Shown here: positions 1-11,301 of the stretch, one piece after another | Numbering within the stretch: position 1 is the stretch's first letter | Layout of the letters: each line of letters starts with the position of its first letter | Source: Phallusia mammillata | Lineage: Eukaryota > Chordata > Ascidiacea > Phlebobranchia > Ascidiidae | Reading direction: 5' to 3' | Length of the DNA: 64,000 nucleotides | Assembly: GCA_003260075.1 (NCBI GenBank) | Contig: QLIY01000332.1 | Span: 7,556-71,555, forward strand | Position numbers and translations under genes: made by a program | Notes under the pieces: generated by a model | The model's database searches: none | Told to the model about the DNA's origin: nothing | The model's input: the letters and a program-made list of their open reading frames with translations, nothing else

Positions 1-260
1 CGCGTGTGGGGACCCATTCGTTTTTGCTTGCAAAAACAATCATATGTGTAGATCAAATGATGTGTATAGTAAATTGGTAAATATCTAACAGTGATTGTGC
101 CCTATTTTTACTGTTACCAAATCGCATATGCATATGTGTGGGGACCCATTAGATTATGCTTGCAGAAACAATTAGGTTATAAAGTGCCAGGAAAAAGATA
201 GGGACCCAATGAAATGTAGGTGCCAAATATATATCCATTATAAATATAGTAAATGGATAT
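1..260. repeat. GTGGGGACCC-type dispersed repeat, two copies
   Basis: Two related blocks begin near positions 5 and 136. Each has TGTGGGGACCCATT followed by a TGCTTGCA(A/G)AAACAAT stretch, and the second continues to GGGACCCAATG. A third relative lies at about 15457-15560 inside a GPCPD1 intron. I do not recognise the family. The ends are not clear enough to call inverted repeats or a target duplication. Confidence 0.5.
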
Positions 261-965
261 GTGATACATCGTTAAATATGATGTAGTATATATAAACTGG
301 CAATATATATATATCCGAAAACCACTATTCTAGTTTTGAATAAATTTTACCCTCATTACAAAATGTTTGCTGGTTACAATAATGATTATCAAGAATCTAA
401 AGATAACTATAACAGAAAATCTATGTTACCCCTTTTAAAATGCCAATTTACCCCTTTGGGGTAATTATCCACAGGTTAAGAACCACTGGTCTAGAGTCTA
501 TCGTTGCAGGCGCTATTGTGTTGTCATTGTTCTACTATGCTAGTTTTATCGCATCGCCGTTGCAGTGTTCATTGTTTTATCTATAGGAAATGGTCACAAC
601 AAGTTAACGCCTTTTTCCCGATCATTGTAATGCAAGGTATATAAGCGCCCCCGTCTAATAGTTAAAAAAAACATAACATGGAATGATATAGACTGGAATA
701 GAGATAACTGCGAAGTAGCGCCGGACTAGTGCTGGATTGTTGTTGTCGTTGTTTGATTATCTGTGAATAAATGTAAAAGGAAAGGATTGCTGCCGATCAG
801 AGTACACGAGCGTTAGCTGTTAAGGAACTTCCGATAGTCAGTCCCAAACTTTTGCGTACCCGTGAAAACAGGAACGCGACACTATATTTTATGTATTTTG
901 GTGTTCTAGATGTCAAAAAAGTTTTTCATTCAGCTTGCTTTTTTAATAATTTCTAATATTTCTAG
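261..965. other. No gene seen; probably intron or upstream sequence of the REXO4-like gene
   Basis: No exon of the exonuclease catalytic domain could be found between the left edge and the acceptor at about 965. A fragment near 460-495 ends in GGTTAAGAACCACTGG, which resembles one terminus of the hAT-type elements seen elsewhere in the window, but no matching second end was found. Confidence 0.4.
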
Positions 966-1215
966 GTACAAGCCTTTTAAAACCATGGTTGGTGGAAAAT
1001 CGCCAGCCTTGAGAGTTCTTTGTTCCAAAATCCTTGGTGTTCAGGTTCAAAAGGGTGAACACAGCTCAGTGCAGGATGCACAAGCTGCAATGAGGCTCTA
1101 CACAATGTTCAAGAAGCAATGGGAAGCTGAAAACCCAAATAAAACATTGAGTAAAAATCAAAAAAAGAAACGAAAAAGTGACTCTCAAATTAAGCTAATG
1201 TTGGAAAACACATGA
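966..1215 (+). CDS. REXO4: REXO4-like 3'-5' exonuclease, C-terminal exon only
   Basis: This is the end of a DEDD-family exonuclease related to REXO4 (RNA exonuclease 4, nucleolar). The exon follows a TTTCTAG acceptor. It reads YKPFK, then a SPALRVLCSKILGVQVQ segment, then GEHSSVQDAQAAMRLY, which carries the conserved H and D of exonuclease motif III. It ends in a lysine-rich tail and a TGA. The upstream catalytic exons (the DCEMVG part) are not in the window, so the gene is cut by the left edge or this is a detached fragment. An ATG at 910 opens the same frame through the acceptor, but the residues before YKPFK do not look like the family. REXO4 is preferred over ISG20-type relatives because of the KYKPFK-like and QDAQAAMRLY segments. 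Confidence 0.72.
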
Positions 1216-2055
1216 ATTTTGTTATATAACGGTCCTACTTCATGTAAAACCAGCAGATGAATATGGTAGGCATTCAAAGTTGAGTAAGCTATGGGGTGTT
1301 TATGGCAATCAGCACCAATAAAAAAAATTTTTTTCACAGTTGCATTTTTATTGTTCTAGTGAAGACACTGGAACCTAGTGCTGTTGCAGTAAACTGTAAA
1401 AAAGAACACAGTCTCTCAAACAACAAAGTTTATTGTAACAAAAACACGACTAAGAAGTTTTTTACTGCGGACTTTATGCAGTTCAAAACAACAAAATTTG
1501 ACATAATTTCAATCGACACAGACATTTCAACAGTAGTAAGAGTACAATGTTTTAAAACAGAATGGGCTTGCAAGGCACAGCATGGAAGCTCACTTGGAGA
1601 GGGTAATATTTATCAAAGTTAGATTTTTAAAATTTCATACATTTGTAATTACCTATCTCAAAAGATTTATTACAAACAAATCAATCCAACAACTGTTGAA
1701 AAAAAGGTTACACAAAAATCAAGCATTTCATAACCAATTTTTGTGCCGACAAGACAACAATAAAATATTCTAATGAGGTGGAGTAATAGTGGATTTTTTA
1801 GTTGAATGAAAGAATTTCTGTGTTAAAAAATGCATCTGTTTTTTTATAGTCCAATTGTATGCATTGCCAATCACTGAATTCAGCTTGAAAATCAAAACAT
1901 TTGACAGTGCCAGATATGGTCACATTTTACTTGACTATCTTGTGTGTCTGAGAAGTATAAAAATATATGGAATATATCTGTATGTGCAGAAAGAAGTAAA
2001 TTTCTAACGAGAAGTTAACAGGTATTGTTTGTGAGATTCAAACAAGATCCAATAG
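1216..2055. other. Intergenic, convergent 3' ends of REXO4-like and MAX
   Basis: About 840 bp of AT-rich sequence between two genes that point towards each other. Short open frames occur but have no recognisable domain. They are taken as chance frames in 3' flank or UTR. Confidence 0.5.
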
Positions 2056-5000
2056 CTATGAGCTGTCTCGGCCGGTGTCCATAGGTTCTTGCATGTTTCC
2101 GGATTGATTGGTAGAAAATAAACCTTCACGTTTTGCTTTTTCAAGAGCATGAACTGCAACAAACATCAAAGGCAGTCAATCAACCATCAATAAGTAAACT
2201 CTAATATTTTTAACAAATTATTAAATGACAGATCTGTTAAATGAGATATACCGTAGACCTCCAACAAACTACATTCAGTTAATCAGGATCTGTGCCTAAT
2301 TCGGACAAAACCTGGGGTACAATGATTTGTACTGTAGTAAGGCTTTTACCAATTGACATTGGGTAATCCACACATTTTTTTTTTAGATTGATTCAGAGAA
2401 TAAGTGAGTTTGCTTGTCACATGACACCAAAACACACAGTTACAAAAAGCCTTCTTTCACTTGGAACATTTAACCTCACTTACTTCTGTGTTCCAACTGG
2501 TTGTTTTGACGTTTCAAATTGTCAATATCCTCTTTGTGTCCGGTGTTCCTGTTTGTCATATCTTGAATGTACTCAGTGGCCTTGTTCAGTATTTGTGCCC
2601 GGGATGCCTGTTAGGAAGCAAATAGTATATTACTACAACTACCTACAAATCATATAACTGATTTTAGAGTCTCACTTTTTCTCCTTGAAGTGATGGTACA
2701 GAGTCTCTTAGTCCATTAAAGCTTTCCTTTATATGGTCCCTCCGTTTCCTCTCCAAGGCATTATGATGGGATCGCTTGCTTAACTGTGAAATAGGGTTCA
2801 TTTTGTGTGACATTTTAATGCAAAGGTTGCAGTTGTTGGTATAAAAACTACTTTTATGGGCTATTAGATAAGTCTTGTACAATTTAACTGACCAGTGAAA
2901 TGCTGTAAATATAAATTACACAGTGCAAAACAACAAAGGGAAACAGTCTAACTAGTGAATAAGGGTGAAAAAGGATGAAAAAAATTGCCAGTGCACTAAC
3001 AAAGCTATTGACTAGTTGGGTTTATTGGATTCACATCACCAACTATATACATCAAATGTCACATGGATTTTTTTTCCAGCACTGTTAGTTTCAGTGTTAA
3101 CTAACACTTTGGTGTTATGTAATGAATTTTATTTAAAATTGCCATTTCTGTCAGGCTTTTAATTAATTAAACACTACACCACAAAACTAGGTGATAGAAG
3201 TAGAAAACTTACCCCAGTCGACATGTTGGACTTATCATCACCCTGCAACAAACACACAAACCTTTTTTATTTACATTTCAACTTTGAAAGCAAATACAAT
3301 GTTTGTATTGAGTTGCACCACGGTTCTGCTATCACTGCTACATAACTTTATGTTCAATAGAACTCTACACCAGTTTAAAACATATGACATTTAGTCTTTT
3401 TTTCCTTGTAAAGGCATTTCTTCACAACGAAAAGTTTTTGGAAATCCTATTCTTTTGATGACAAAACATTAAGTAAAGTTTACATCAAAAAGTATGTGAG
3501 AATTCTTTTGTACGGGAAATTTTTTCAGTCTAACAAACCACATGAAATATATCATGACTTTTCGTGGCAGGTTTGTGATGTTTTCGAAGTAGATAAACTT
3601 TGGTCTATTGCTTTATCAAAATTAAAACATTTAATTTCACAACGATTAAATCTTTTTGGCCTGTTTAAGTTATATTATAATAAATGTTGAGTGAAAAGTT
3701 GGTAAATATCTGCTACAAAGGAAAGAAACAGTTTTGTTGAATGTTTGGTAAATATATACATGTTTCTTAATATCTATGACAGGGGTACACAACCTGCGGC
3801 CAAGTAGACGATTTTGTGCGGCTTTGAACATGTTTATTAAAATATATGCACTGGCGGCCATGACATAAAAACCTCTTTTGCTAATTTTGATTTTCAAACT
3901 GCATTAAATAGATTTTGTAAGACTGTAAAGAATATTACCAGCCTAGTGCCCCTGTGCACCACACTTTATATACGCCTATTGTGTGCAAACAACGCAAATA
4001 AACAGTCACCTCTTGCGTCACAATATAGATTATGACGTCATAAACAACTCAGACTGGTCGTCAGACTGTTTAGCTCAATCTGTGGATCAAGTTTCAAATT
4101 ATCCGGGCTTTTTGAACGCCATTAAATGGTTTATGTATGTGTGGGACAAGCCCTATTTTCACATGATAAATTTAAAAACAAAAACAAGCAGGTAATTGGC
4201 GGCCGTTGGTGAAATAAGAATCTGCGATGCGGCCGTCTTAGCAAAAAGGTTGTGCACCCCTGATCTATAATCATGATTGGTGAATGCTATTTCAAGCGTG
4301 ACTTACATTACATTTCAATGTACTTGACTATCTCTTTTCTATTCAGAAAAAAGAGCTTGGGTTGACAAAATATATGTTCTTTTTAACAGAACGAAAATTC
4401 AAGAAGGCTATTTGAACTAGTGATGGGACGATACCAGGTTTTGAAGCGAGTACCGATACTGAGTACGAGTACCACATGTATATACCTTCGATACTGAGTA
4501 CCGAGTACTTAAGTGTAGTGTTGTACTTAGTTGTATATCACTGGCTAATTTATCTGCCATGGTCGGGGTACAGGCTTGCACACACACATACCGAAAAATG
4601 TTATCACCACATGACAGCGAAAAAAATATACGTAACCTGGCGGAACTTTTTCCCGATTTTGTGCTGTCCGAAGCAAATATTGGCGTAAAGTTGCCCGTAT
4701 TCTTATGTTGTTAACCGACCTTCGGTACTCGCACGTTGGTATCGAAAACTGAGACAAAATATTTCTATACCGAGTACGAGTATCGATACCACTGAAATCG
4801 TTCGATACCATCGATACCGAGTACCGGGTACCCGTCCCATCACTNTCGTCCCATCACTAATTTGAACTAAAGTAAACAACATTTTTTGTACTGATCAGAT
4901 GTCACAAATTAAAATAGGTGCATATTAGAGTTCCTTCTCAAAAAAGTCTTGAAAAAAACAGTCTCGGTTCTCGAGAAAAACATTTTTAAAAAAACGCGAG

Positions 5001-5464
5001 AAATTATGTCACATATCAACAAAAAAACATGCGAGAAATTATGTCACATATAAACAATAACTGAATGTTACACCATTATGTATATTTTTTGTTATAACTC
5101 GCCCATAGAGTGCACATTGTTTTTGACGTTTGGCAGCGATCAATACTAGCAATTGCTATTTGGAGTGAAAAAGTGTACAATTTTCTTTGACTTTGTTTAA
5201 ATATCTGCTAAAATTTTTAGACTCTCGAGAAATGAATTTTTAATTTCCCATTTCTCGAGAAACAAAAAAAGTCAAGAAATAGAGGAACCCTGTGCATATA
5301 TGTATATACATATAAAACAAAAAAAATGCCACAACCATCAATCCTAATCATAATATTTGAAATTTTGTTACTTTTCAAAACCAACCATATGAACACTTAT
5401 TTACATCACTATCGACGTCCACCTCCCTATCTTCATCAAAGCACTTTGTGTATTCGTGATCCAT
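2056..5464 (-). CDS. MAX: MAX, bHLH-leucine zipper partner of MYC
   Basis: MAX dimerises with MYC, MXD and MGA proteins and binds E-boxes. Five exons join in phase on the minus strand: 5405-5464, 3213-3242, 2676-2783, 2484-2607 and 2056-2153. They total 420 nt, or 139 residues. Exon 1 encodes an acidic leader starting [12 protein letters not shown]. Exon 3 encodes the basic region [15 protein letters not shown] and helix 1. Exon 4 starts [15 protein letters not shown] (loop and helix 2). Exon 5 continues the zipper ([10 protein letters not shown]) and ends with a short tail. All junctions are GT-AG. The 10-residue exon 2 corresponds to the variable segment just before the basic region in vertebrate MAX isoforms, so it may be alternatively used. 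The 2.2-kb first intron holds two hAT-type elements. Confidence 0.93.
2249..2400. mobile_element. Partial mariner/Tigger-like MITE
   Basis: Contains TTCAGTTAATCAGGATCTG, then CCTAATTCGGACAAAACC, and ends near GGTAATCCACAC. This matches the interior of the elements at 11632-11792 and 49778-49920. It lies in the MAX intron between exons 4 and 5. The termini are eroded. Confidence 0.5.
3780..4262. mobile_element. hAT-type MITE, 483 bp
   Basis: Starts CAGGGGTACACAACCT and ends AGGTTGTGCACCCCTG, an almost perfect 16-bp terminal inverted repeat. The flanking octamers ATCTATGA and ATCTATAA are an 8-bp target duplication with one mismatch. GCGGCC motifs lie just inside each end, as is common in animal hAT elements. 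No transposase frame is present. It lies in MAX intron 1. Confidence 0.82.
4418..4859. mobile_element. hAT-type MITE, TAGTGATGGGAC family, copy 1 (442 bp)
   Basis: Ends TAGTGATGGGACGA and TCGTCCCATCACTA are inverted, and the 8-bp direct duplication ATTTGAAC flanks both sides. The subterminal regions are rich in GAGTACCGAGTAC-like palindromes. A second copy lies at 22167-22566. The right end contains an undetermined base at 4845 within what looks like a duplicated terminus (CCCATCACTN then TCGTCCCATCACTA). That may be an assembly artefact. Confidence 0.85.
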
Positions 5465-6932
5465 CTTGTCCGTCGTTTTTGAACAGCCCCTTGGACTGTT
5501 GCACTTAATTTTTTTGTAGTTAACCTAAAACGAAATAACACGGTTTGTCAGCTATGTTGACACAACAAACAAAAATATGTTGACAGACCACAAAATAAGT
5601 GCATAAACGCTAAGCAAAAAGACAAAGACACTCGTCTTTATGAGCTGAAAACATAACAGACAACACAACAAACAAGCCAGCATCAACCAGGAACTCGTGT
5701 ACTATGGATTCGGTTGACTAATTTTCTGTTCTCGATGCTTATTCAACTGTGACATTTTTTCTGCTCAAATGAAGTGAAAAAGAAAGTTTTGCACATTGTC
5801 AAAAAAAATTAAGCAAAACAACATTAATACATAGCAGTGACAAAACGTTGTGTAATAATCTACCAGATTGGCCTACAGTAGTGGTTCCGCAAATGGATGC
5901 AAGTCTCCCCTAATACTCTGATATAAATGCTATTTCATCTGTAAATATTTTCCACATTGGTAATTTTGTAAAAAAATGGGCAAAATGCCAAAATCACTAA
6001 AACACATGGAAGTGACAAAAGTTGTATGTATTGTATTTATACAGATACTTTACAATCAACATCAACATCGCTTTGTTCTCTTTTCATGTCGATATATCAA
6101 CGATTTGCTGCTTGCCTGCTATACGACCGACAGTGCGCTTGTCGTTAGTCCCACTGCGATAAACAGTTGCAATCTCGTGTTGTAAATCTTGGTTTTCTCA
6201 TCGCGCACTGAGGGACAAGGCGGCGTTCACGTAATAAATTTCTCACCATAATTTAGTTTCAATTCGTTTGAATTCGAACAAACGTTGTTGAAACAACGCA
6301 ATGGAAAGTGCAAATGGTTTAAACAGTTTCGTTCGCAGAAACAATCGATTGTCGCCAAACAGTAGGTGTTGATGTGGAATCTTGTCCACACTGACCCCAA
6401 GGGACATAAAACGTCACACTAGGCTAAGCCGCTAGGCTCGAGTTTCATGAATTTGAGTTTCTTTTCCAGTCGTCTCATCGTGACAGTTTCGAAATTTTTA
6501 GGCAGTATCGAACTCTGAGAGGCTATTTGCCTGTGTGCGATCAAAATAAGGCAACAGTGTTGAAAATAAACGTTTGTTGTGAATTTGAGGGACACATGCT
6601 ATGCAAATAAATTGTTAGTTTTTTGGAGTTTCTGATTTGGTGACATGCATGGATTTGTTTGAGTTTGACTTGGTTACTAAAACTCGCAAACTGTGACAAG
6701 CAAGGTACTATGTAATGACCAGGCTTCATGTAAATCTATATACATTCTACTTAACCGTAAATTACTTTGCATTTTTAGAGTGGATTGCCTATTTCAGAGT
6801 ATAATGTTTGTACATTTTAAAACATTGTTGCATCTGTTGGTTACAGTTTGTGTTGACATTTCGACTAAACCAGCTGTTTCCATCACAGGGTGTATGTACA
6901 AACTTTTTGAAAATCTAGCATAAATAAGCAAA
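5465..6932. other. Divergent intergenic region between MAX and MED25
   Basis: About 1.5 kb shared by two outward-facing genes, so it should contain both promoters. No convincing coding exon or element was found. Possible splice acceptors (for example TTTTTAG near 6778) before the MED25 ATG suggest a 5' UTR intron or a spliced-leader site. Confidence 0.4.
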
Positions 6933-9416
6933 ATGATTGTGAAAGAAGAAACTAGCACCCCAGTTGAAATGGTGATCATTGTTGAAGCCACAGCTAACAT
7001 GATTTCACACTGGGATGCCATCAAAAAACTTTACATACTTCCTGCAATAAAGCACTTTCATCAGCAAACAAAGTCTGGTACAGAATTAGTCACCAATGTG
7101 GATGGTAATCGCTACGGTTTGGTTTTGTTTCATTCTGCAGATAGGTTGCCTGAGTCACTGACACAGTGCTTTCCTCCAACACAGCGAGTCAATGACTTTG
7201 TGCAAATGCTTGATGGAATTACCTTTACTGGTGGTGGAAGTGAGCATTGTAGCCATGTTACTGAAGGCCTTGCAACAGCTTTGCAGCTGTTTGTAGATTT
7301 GAAAGAATGCAGAAGCGATACTGAAACTGAGCGAATTTGTTTTCTTGTTTCAAATACACCGCCATACCAGATTCCCTGTATGGAAAGCTTCGAATACGCT
7401 GGCTGCACTGGGACAGAGATTACCAAAAAGATGAATGACCTCAATGTAAAGATGTCAGTTATTTCCCCTAGACACATTTCAGAGTTACAGCAGATTTACC
7501 ACCAGTCAAATAATGACAAGTCAACTCTAATGAACTATGCACAAGACAAACGCCACCTTGTTCTAATTCATGGGTTCCGTTTACCGACTGAGAAAGACCC
7601 CATTCCAGTTTCTGAAAAAAGCAGTGAAAACATAGTTGCTATTAAACCTGAAAACCTGCCATCAGTGATGGAAGTCACTATTTCATCAAGTCAACCGATA
7701 GCATCTAATGCTTCCACTGCATCAACTGATGTATCAATGGCCAGCTTTACCACAAATGCCAGTGTTTCACAAAGCAATGTTACAAGTATGTCTGTGGATC
7801 CACAACCAGCAATATTCCCCAAAGCCCCAATTCCAACACCCTCTAGTACCATGCAGTACAAGTCTGAGGACAACAGTAATATGGGAGTGGCCCAAAGCAA
7901 ATTCATTGATAACACCCAAATGACTGGTACAGTATTATCCACTAGGCTTCCAAGTGATCAACTAGGCAGCACCATTTCCAGTCGACCAGGAATTCAAGCA
8001 TCAAACATCTTTTCCACATCAAGTGCACATAATGTACATAGTGGCCCTGTGTCTTCCACAAGCCAATCAACTGCACATCAGACTCAAATGCCGCCCAGCC
8101 AAATCAACTTAAATGCTGCTCAAACTGTGGCTAATAAAATGCTGCATATAGCTGAAAAAAGTACTGGTTCAAAAACTATTTGGTCTGGAAATCTGGAATG
8201 GTATGAAAAGCGCAAAAGTCCTGAAGGCTTAATTCAACGCTTTTCACGAACTGTGTCTTGTACAATGGTTCAAAACAACAATATACCTGAGATTAATGCA
8301 AGTATGTGGCCACAAAAACTTGTCATGCAAATTTTGCCACAGAGTTGCATCCAGACCCCTAGTGTTCACACTCACTTGAGATCATCCAAGTTTATAACTC
8401 TGCAGTTTGTTCAAAACGAGGTTTATCAACAACTGGTGCTCAACATGCAGAAAGAGACATGTGGTCTCATCAATATTGCTGCCAACCAAAAACCTGCAGA
8501 TGCCAAACTGATAATCATCATTGTAAAGAAGAAAGAGGACAAAAATCAGTTTGTAGGACTGATACCGAATGATTCGATGGCGGTGATGACAGCAATTCGC
8601 AATATGTTTGCAGCAACAAAACAGCAACAACAACAACAGCAACAACAGCAGCAACGGTCAATGGCAGCAAACATGATATCTCAACAAAACACGATGGCTC
8701 AGAAAAATATCAACACAATAGCAAATTTGAGACCTGGTGGTAACTCATCTACATCAACTATGCCCATGACTGTAATGGGAAGTGGAAACACATCAATGAA
8801 CTTGCCTCAATATCGACAACAGGGTCATCAGCAGCAGTTTCAACAACAGAACACAAATTTTCAACACCAGGGCAATACCGCACAAGCCAATGTGCAATTA
8901 GGTGGAATGCAAAGCTCACATGGTCAACGAATGAACCAACCTAATTCTCAAATGTCCATGGGTAGCATGCAAAGAATGGTGGTGTCCAATCCTTCGCAAC
9001 CACAGCAAAGGTTTTCAATGCAACAAAAGAACATTAACAGTAACATTAACCTTGCTAACATTGGTGGAAGCAAACTAAACATTGGTTCTAGTGGAAATAA
9101 CATGCAAGGCTCGAATATGGGTACAAGAATCATGCCCTCGGGACAAGGCAATGTGAACAACCCAAATAGTCAATTGAGAGTGCAGCAGATGCCTTCACAG
9201 ATGCATGGAATGGCAATGAACACCAACCGTCCGATGCATGACCAGTTGAGGCATCTTTTACACAACCCAAACTCTGTCCAGTCAAACAGTGGAATGGGTA
9301 TTCGTACCCAGGACAATAGTGTGCTAAGGCAACAAGCCCCAGGACCGATGCAACAGCAAAACTTTATGCCGAGAGCCAACATAATGCCTGGGATGCAAAA
9401 CCAGCGTCAATTTTAG
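6933..9416 (+). CDS. MED25: MED25, Mediator complex subunit 25
   Basis: MED25 links transcription activators to RNA polymerase II through Mediator. The 827-residue frame is uninterrupted. Residues ~10-220 form the von Willebrand A domain that tethers MED25 to Mediator (VEMVIIVEATANMI, LDGITFTGGGSEHC, SPRHISELQQIY). A Ser/Thr-rich linker follows. Residues ~412-560 form the PTOV/ACID activator-binding domain (TIWSGNLEWYEKRKSP, WPQKLVMQILPQ, FVGLIPND). Then come a polyglutamine run (~563-575, mixed CAA/CAG), a Gln/Met/Asn-rich tail, and near residue 771 an LRHLL nuclear-receptor box. No intron interrupts the coding part, unlike the vertebrate gene. It is the first gene of a same-strand run with TRMT11 and GPCPD1. 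No AATAAA was seen before TRMT11, only an ATTAAA near 9666. Confidence 0.95.
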   Translation: MIVKEETSTPVEMVIIVEATANMISHWDAIKKLYILPAIKHFHQQTKSGTELVTNVDGNRYGLVLFHSADRLPESLTQCFPPTQRVNDFVQMLDGITFTGGGSEHCSHVTEGLATALQLFVDLKECRSDTETERICFLVSNTPPYQIPCMESFEYAGCTGTEITKKMNDLNVKMSVISPRHISELQQIYHQSNNDKSTLMNYAQDKRHLVLIHGFRLPTEKDPIPVSEKSSENIVAIKPENLPSVMEVTISSSQPIASNASTASTDVSMASFTTNASVSQSNVTSMSVDPQPAIFPKAPIPTPSSTMQYKSEDNSNMGVAQSKFIDNTQMTGTVLSTRLPSDQLGSTISSRPGIQASNIFSTSSAHNVHSGPVSSTSQSTAHQTQMPPSQINLNAAQTVANKMLHIAEKSTGSKTIWSGNLEWYEKRKSPEGLIQRFSRTVSCTMVQNNNIPEINASMWPQKLVMQILPQSCIQTPSVHTHLRSSKFITLQFVQNEVYQQLVLNMQKETCGLINIAANQKPADAKLIIIIVKKKEDKNQFVGLIPNDSMAVMTAIRNMFAATKQQQQQQQQQQQRSMAANMISQQNTMAQKNINTIANLRPGGNSSTSTMPMTVMGSGNTSMNLPQYRQQGHQQQFQQQNTNFQHQGNTAQANVQLGGMQSSHGQRMNQPNSQMSMGSMQRMVVSNPSQPQQRFSMQQKNINSNINLANIGGSKLNIGSSGNNMQGSNMGTRIMPSGQGNVNNPNSQLRVQQMPSQMHGMAMNTNRPMHDQLRHLLHNPNSVQSNSGMGIRTQDNSVLRQQAPGPMQQQNFMPRANIMPGMQNQRQF

Positions 9417-9796
9417 TTTTTATTGTTATTTTTTCACTTTTTTGAACATTCATTCTTTTGCTATCACTCTCTTTGTTTGTAAGGGATCAGTTTCTTGTTT
9501 GATACCATTTACTATTTGTCACTGTTGTTAATCGGAAATTCTTGAACCTGTTCAGATGGCTTCCTTTTTTGCATTCTTTTGCCTTTTGTTTCGTTGTGTT
9601 GCTAATAACAATTGTATTGGGATCTAGATCCAAGTTTCTGCAAATGTCGATCTGTGTTGTTTTAAAATTAAAGGTTCAAGTTGTGGTTGTTTAAAAACAG
9701 AATAACATACTATTCTTTGTAAAATTCAATGTTTTTTTTTCTTTGTTAAGATTACTGTGGGTATCTTATTGAGAATCTTGTAATTACATTGATCTG

Positions 9797-9804
9797 TTTT
9801 TCAG
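9797..9804 (+). promoter_or_regulatory. Splice acceptor 13 nt before the TRMT11 start; candidate trans-splice site
   Basis: A pyrimidine-rich tract (GATCTGTTTTTCAG) ends in AG at 9804, and the TRMT11 ATG follows at 9818. No donor for a cis intron is evident in the short stretch after the MED25 stop. In Ciona, downstream operon genes receive a spliced leader at such acceptors. Use of this site is inferred. Confidence 0.5.
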
Positions 9805-9817
9805 GTGAAAGCTTTAC

Positions 9818-11152
9818 ATGGAAATAGGGTTAAAAAAGCAGTTCCTGTTGCTTTTAGCACAGGGAACAATAGAATGTGGAATACCTGAGATTGAATCTGT
9901 TGCCGAAGCATTGAACATTTCACTTCAAATAAAAAGGGTAAATGCATTTTCGCCCGTCTGTATATTAAACAGTGTTGATGAAAATGTGGTTACAAGTATT
10001 CTCTCTCGAACAATGCTTTGCAAAAGTGCATATGAGCTGTGGGGTCATGGGACTTCATATGAAAGTTTGAAATCCTCTATTAAGGAATATCCAGAGAAAT
10101 GGAAAGCCCCTTATTTTAGTGAAAACAGGACTTTTTCCATCAGAGTTAAAGGACTTGGTAAAAAAGTGTCAACATCAACACAAAAGAAAATTATTGATTC
10201 TCTTGAGGACGTACTGCTATTAGAAGGCAAGGTTATGTTGCAAAATCCTATTGATGAATATTTCATTATAGAGGATTACATTTCAGAGGGACCAAGTAAA
10301 TCTTCCAGTCCATCTGGTATATATTTTACCAGATTTCTTTGTGATGGACAAAGGCACCTTATGGAGAAATACAGCCTGAAGGAGCGTAAGTTGATTGGAA
10401 ATACCTCAATGGACCCAATGTTAAGTTTTCTTATGGCTAACCTTGGACTAGCAATGCCTGGAAGGCTTACATGTGACCCCTTTGTTGGTTCTGGCAGTCT
10501 TTTAGTTTCGGCTGCACATTTTGGGTCTCATATCATTGGTGGAGACATTAGTTACAATATTTTGCATGCCAGAGGAAAATCATCAAGAAAAGGTGCTGGA
10601 TGGAGAAAAAGAGATGAAACTCTTCGCAACTGTTTGTCAGAATATGGACTTGAAAAGTACTTTGTGGATGTTTTGCTTAGCGATGCTGCCAATCATGCAT
10701 GGAGGACTAAAAAGGAGTTGTTTGACTCGATTATAACAGATCCGCCATATGGAATAAGGGAAGCTTGTAGTAGAGTTGGATCCAAAAAGCCTGGGGAAGT
10801 TGATATACCTGAGTTGCAAGATGGACAAGTCCACTTTCCTGAGCAAATGGCCTACCACTTGGATGATGTATTTCTAGATCTGCTGGCATTTGCCGCCCGA
10901 CTTTTAGTATGTGGGGGAAGACTGGTTTATTGGATGCCAGTTTACAGAGCTGATTACACTTCTGACATTATACCACAACACCCTGCATTGAAACTGTTGT
11001 ACAACTGTGAGCAGGTTTTAAACAGACATTCATCAAGAAGACTGATTGTTATGGTAAAAGTATCCTCCAACTGGGATGAGGAGGCTTCAATTGATAACAA
11101 TATATTTTCTGGTCATAACTCTTTTCGAAAAAAGTACTTTAACCAAAGTTAA
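9818..11152 (+). CDS. TRMT11: TRMT11, tRNA (guanine-10-N2) methyltransferase catalytic subunit
   Basis: TRMT11 with TRMT112 makes N2-methylguanosine at tRNA position 10. The 444-residue protein (human 463) is one exon. An N-terminal THUMP-like half (to ~residue 165) is followed by GIYFTRFLCDGQRHLMEKY and a Rossmann methyltransferase domain. That domain has the SAM motif DPFVGSGSLLVSAAHFG (~residue 219), GGDI, and the catalytic DPPYGIREACSRVG (~residue 307). DPPY is the motif of enzymes that methylate exocyclic amines. The stop lies only 118 nt before an acceptor that precedes GPCPD1, and no AATAAA was seen between them, which suggests co-transcription. Key motifs look intact. Confidence 0.96.
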   Translation: MEIGLKKQFLLLLAQGTIECGIPEIESVAEALNISLQIKRVNAFSPVCILNSVDENVVTSILSRTMLCKSAYELWGHGTSYESLKSSIKEYPEKWKAPYFSENRTFSIRVKGLGKKVSTSTQKKIIDSLEDVLLLEGKVMLQNPIDEYFIIEDYISEGPSKSSSPSGIYFTRFLCDGQRHLMEKYSLKERKLIGNTSMDPMLSFLMANLGLAMPGRLTCDPFVGSGSLLVSAAHFGSHIIGGDISYNILHARGKSSRKGAGWRKRDETLRNCLSEYGLEKYFVDVLLSDAANHAWRTKKELFDSIITDPPYGIREACSRVGSKKPGEVDIPELQDGQVHFPEQMAYHLDDVFLDLLAFAARLLVCGGRLVYWMPVYRADYTSDIIPQHPALKLLYNCEQVLNRHSSRRLIVMVKVSSNWDEEASIDNNIFSGHNSFRKKYFNQS

Positions 11153-11256
11153 AAAATTTTTGATTTTAGTTATTACAGGATTAGGTAGATAAGTTTTTTT
11201 GTCACAATGTTTTCAGTGAGTATTTTCGAAACATTAGAACATTTTTTTGCAAGACT

Positions 11257-11270
11257 ACATTGTTTTTCAG
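11257..11270 (+). promoter_or_regulatory. Splice acceptor 31 nt before the GPCPD1 start; candidate trans-splice site
   Basis: The tract ACATTGTTTTTCAG ends in AG at 11270. The first in-frame GPCPD1 ATG is at 11302. An ATG directly at the acceptor runs into a stop after one codon. TRMT11 ends at 11152, so only 118 nt separate its stop from this acceptor. Confidence 0.5.
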
Positions 11271-11301
11271 ATGTTTTAGGTGCAAATGTTTGTTTGTAAT
11301 T

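Noticed and set aside
1296..1773. Overlapping open frames downstream of the REXO4-like exon
   Set aside because: AT-rich 3' flank with no domain, splice or codon-use support.
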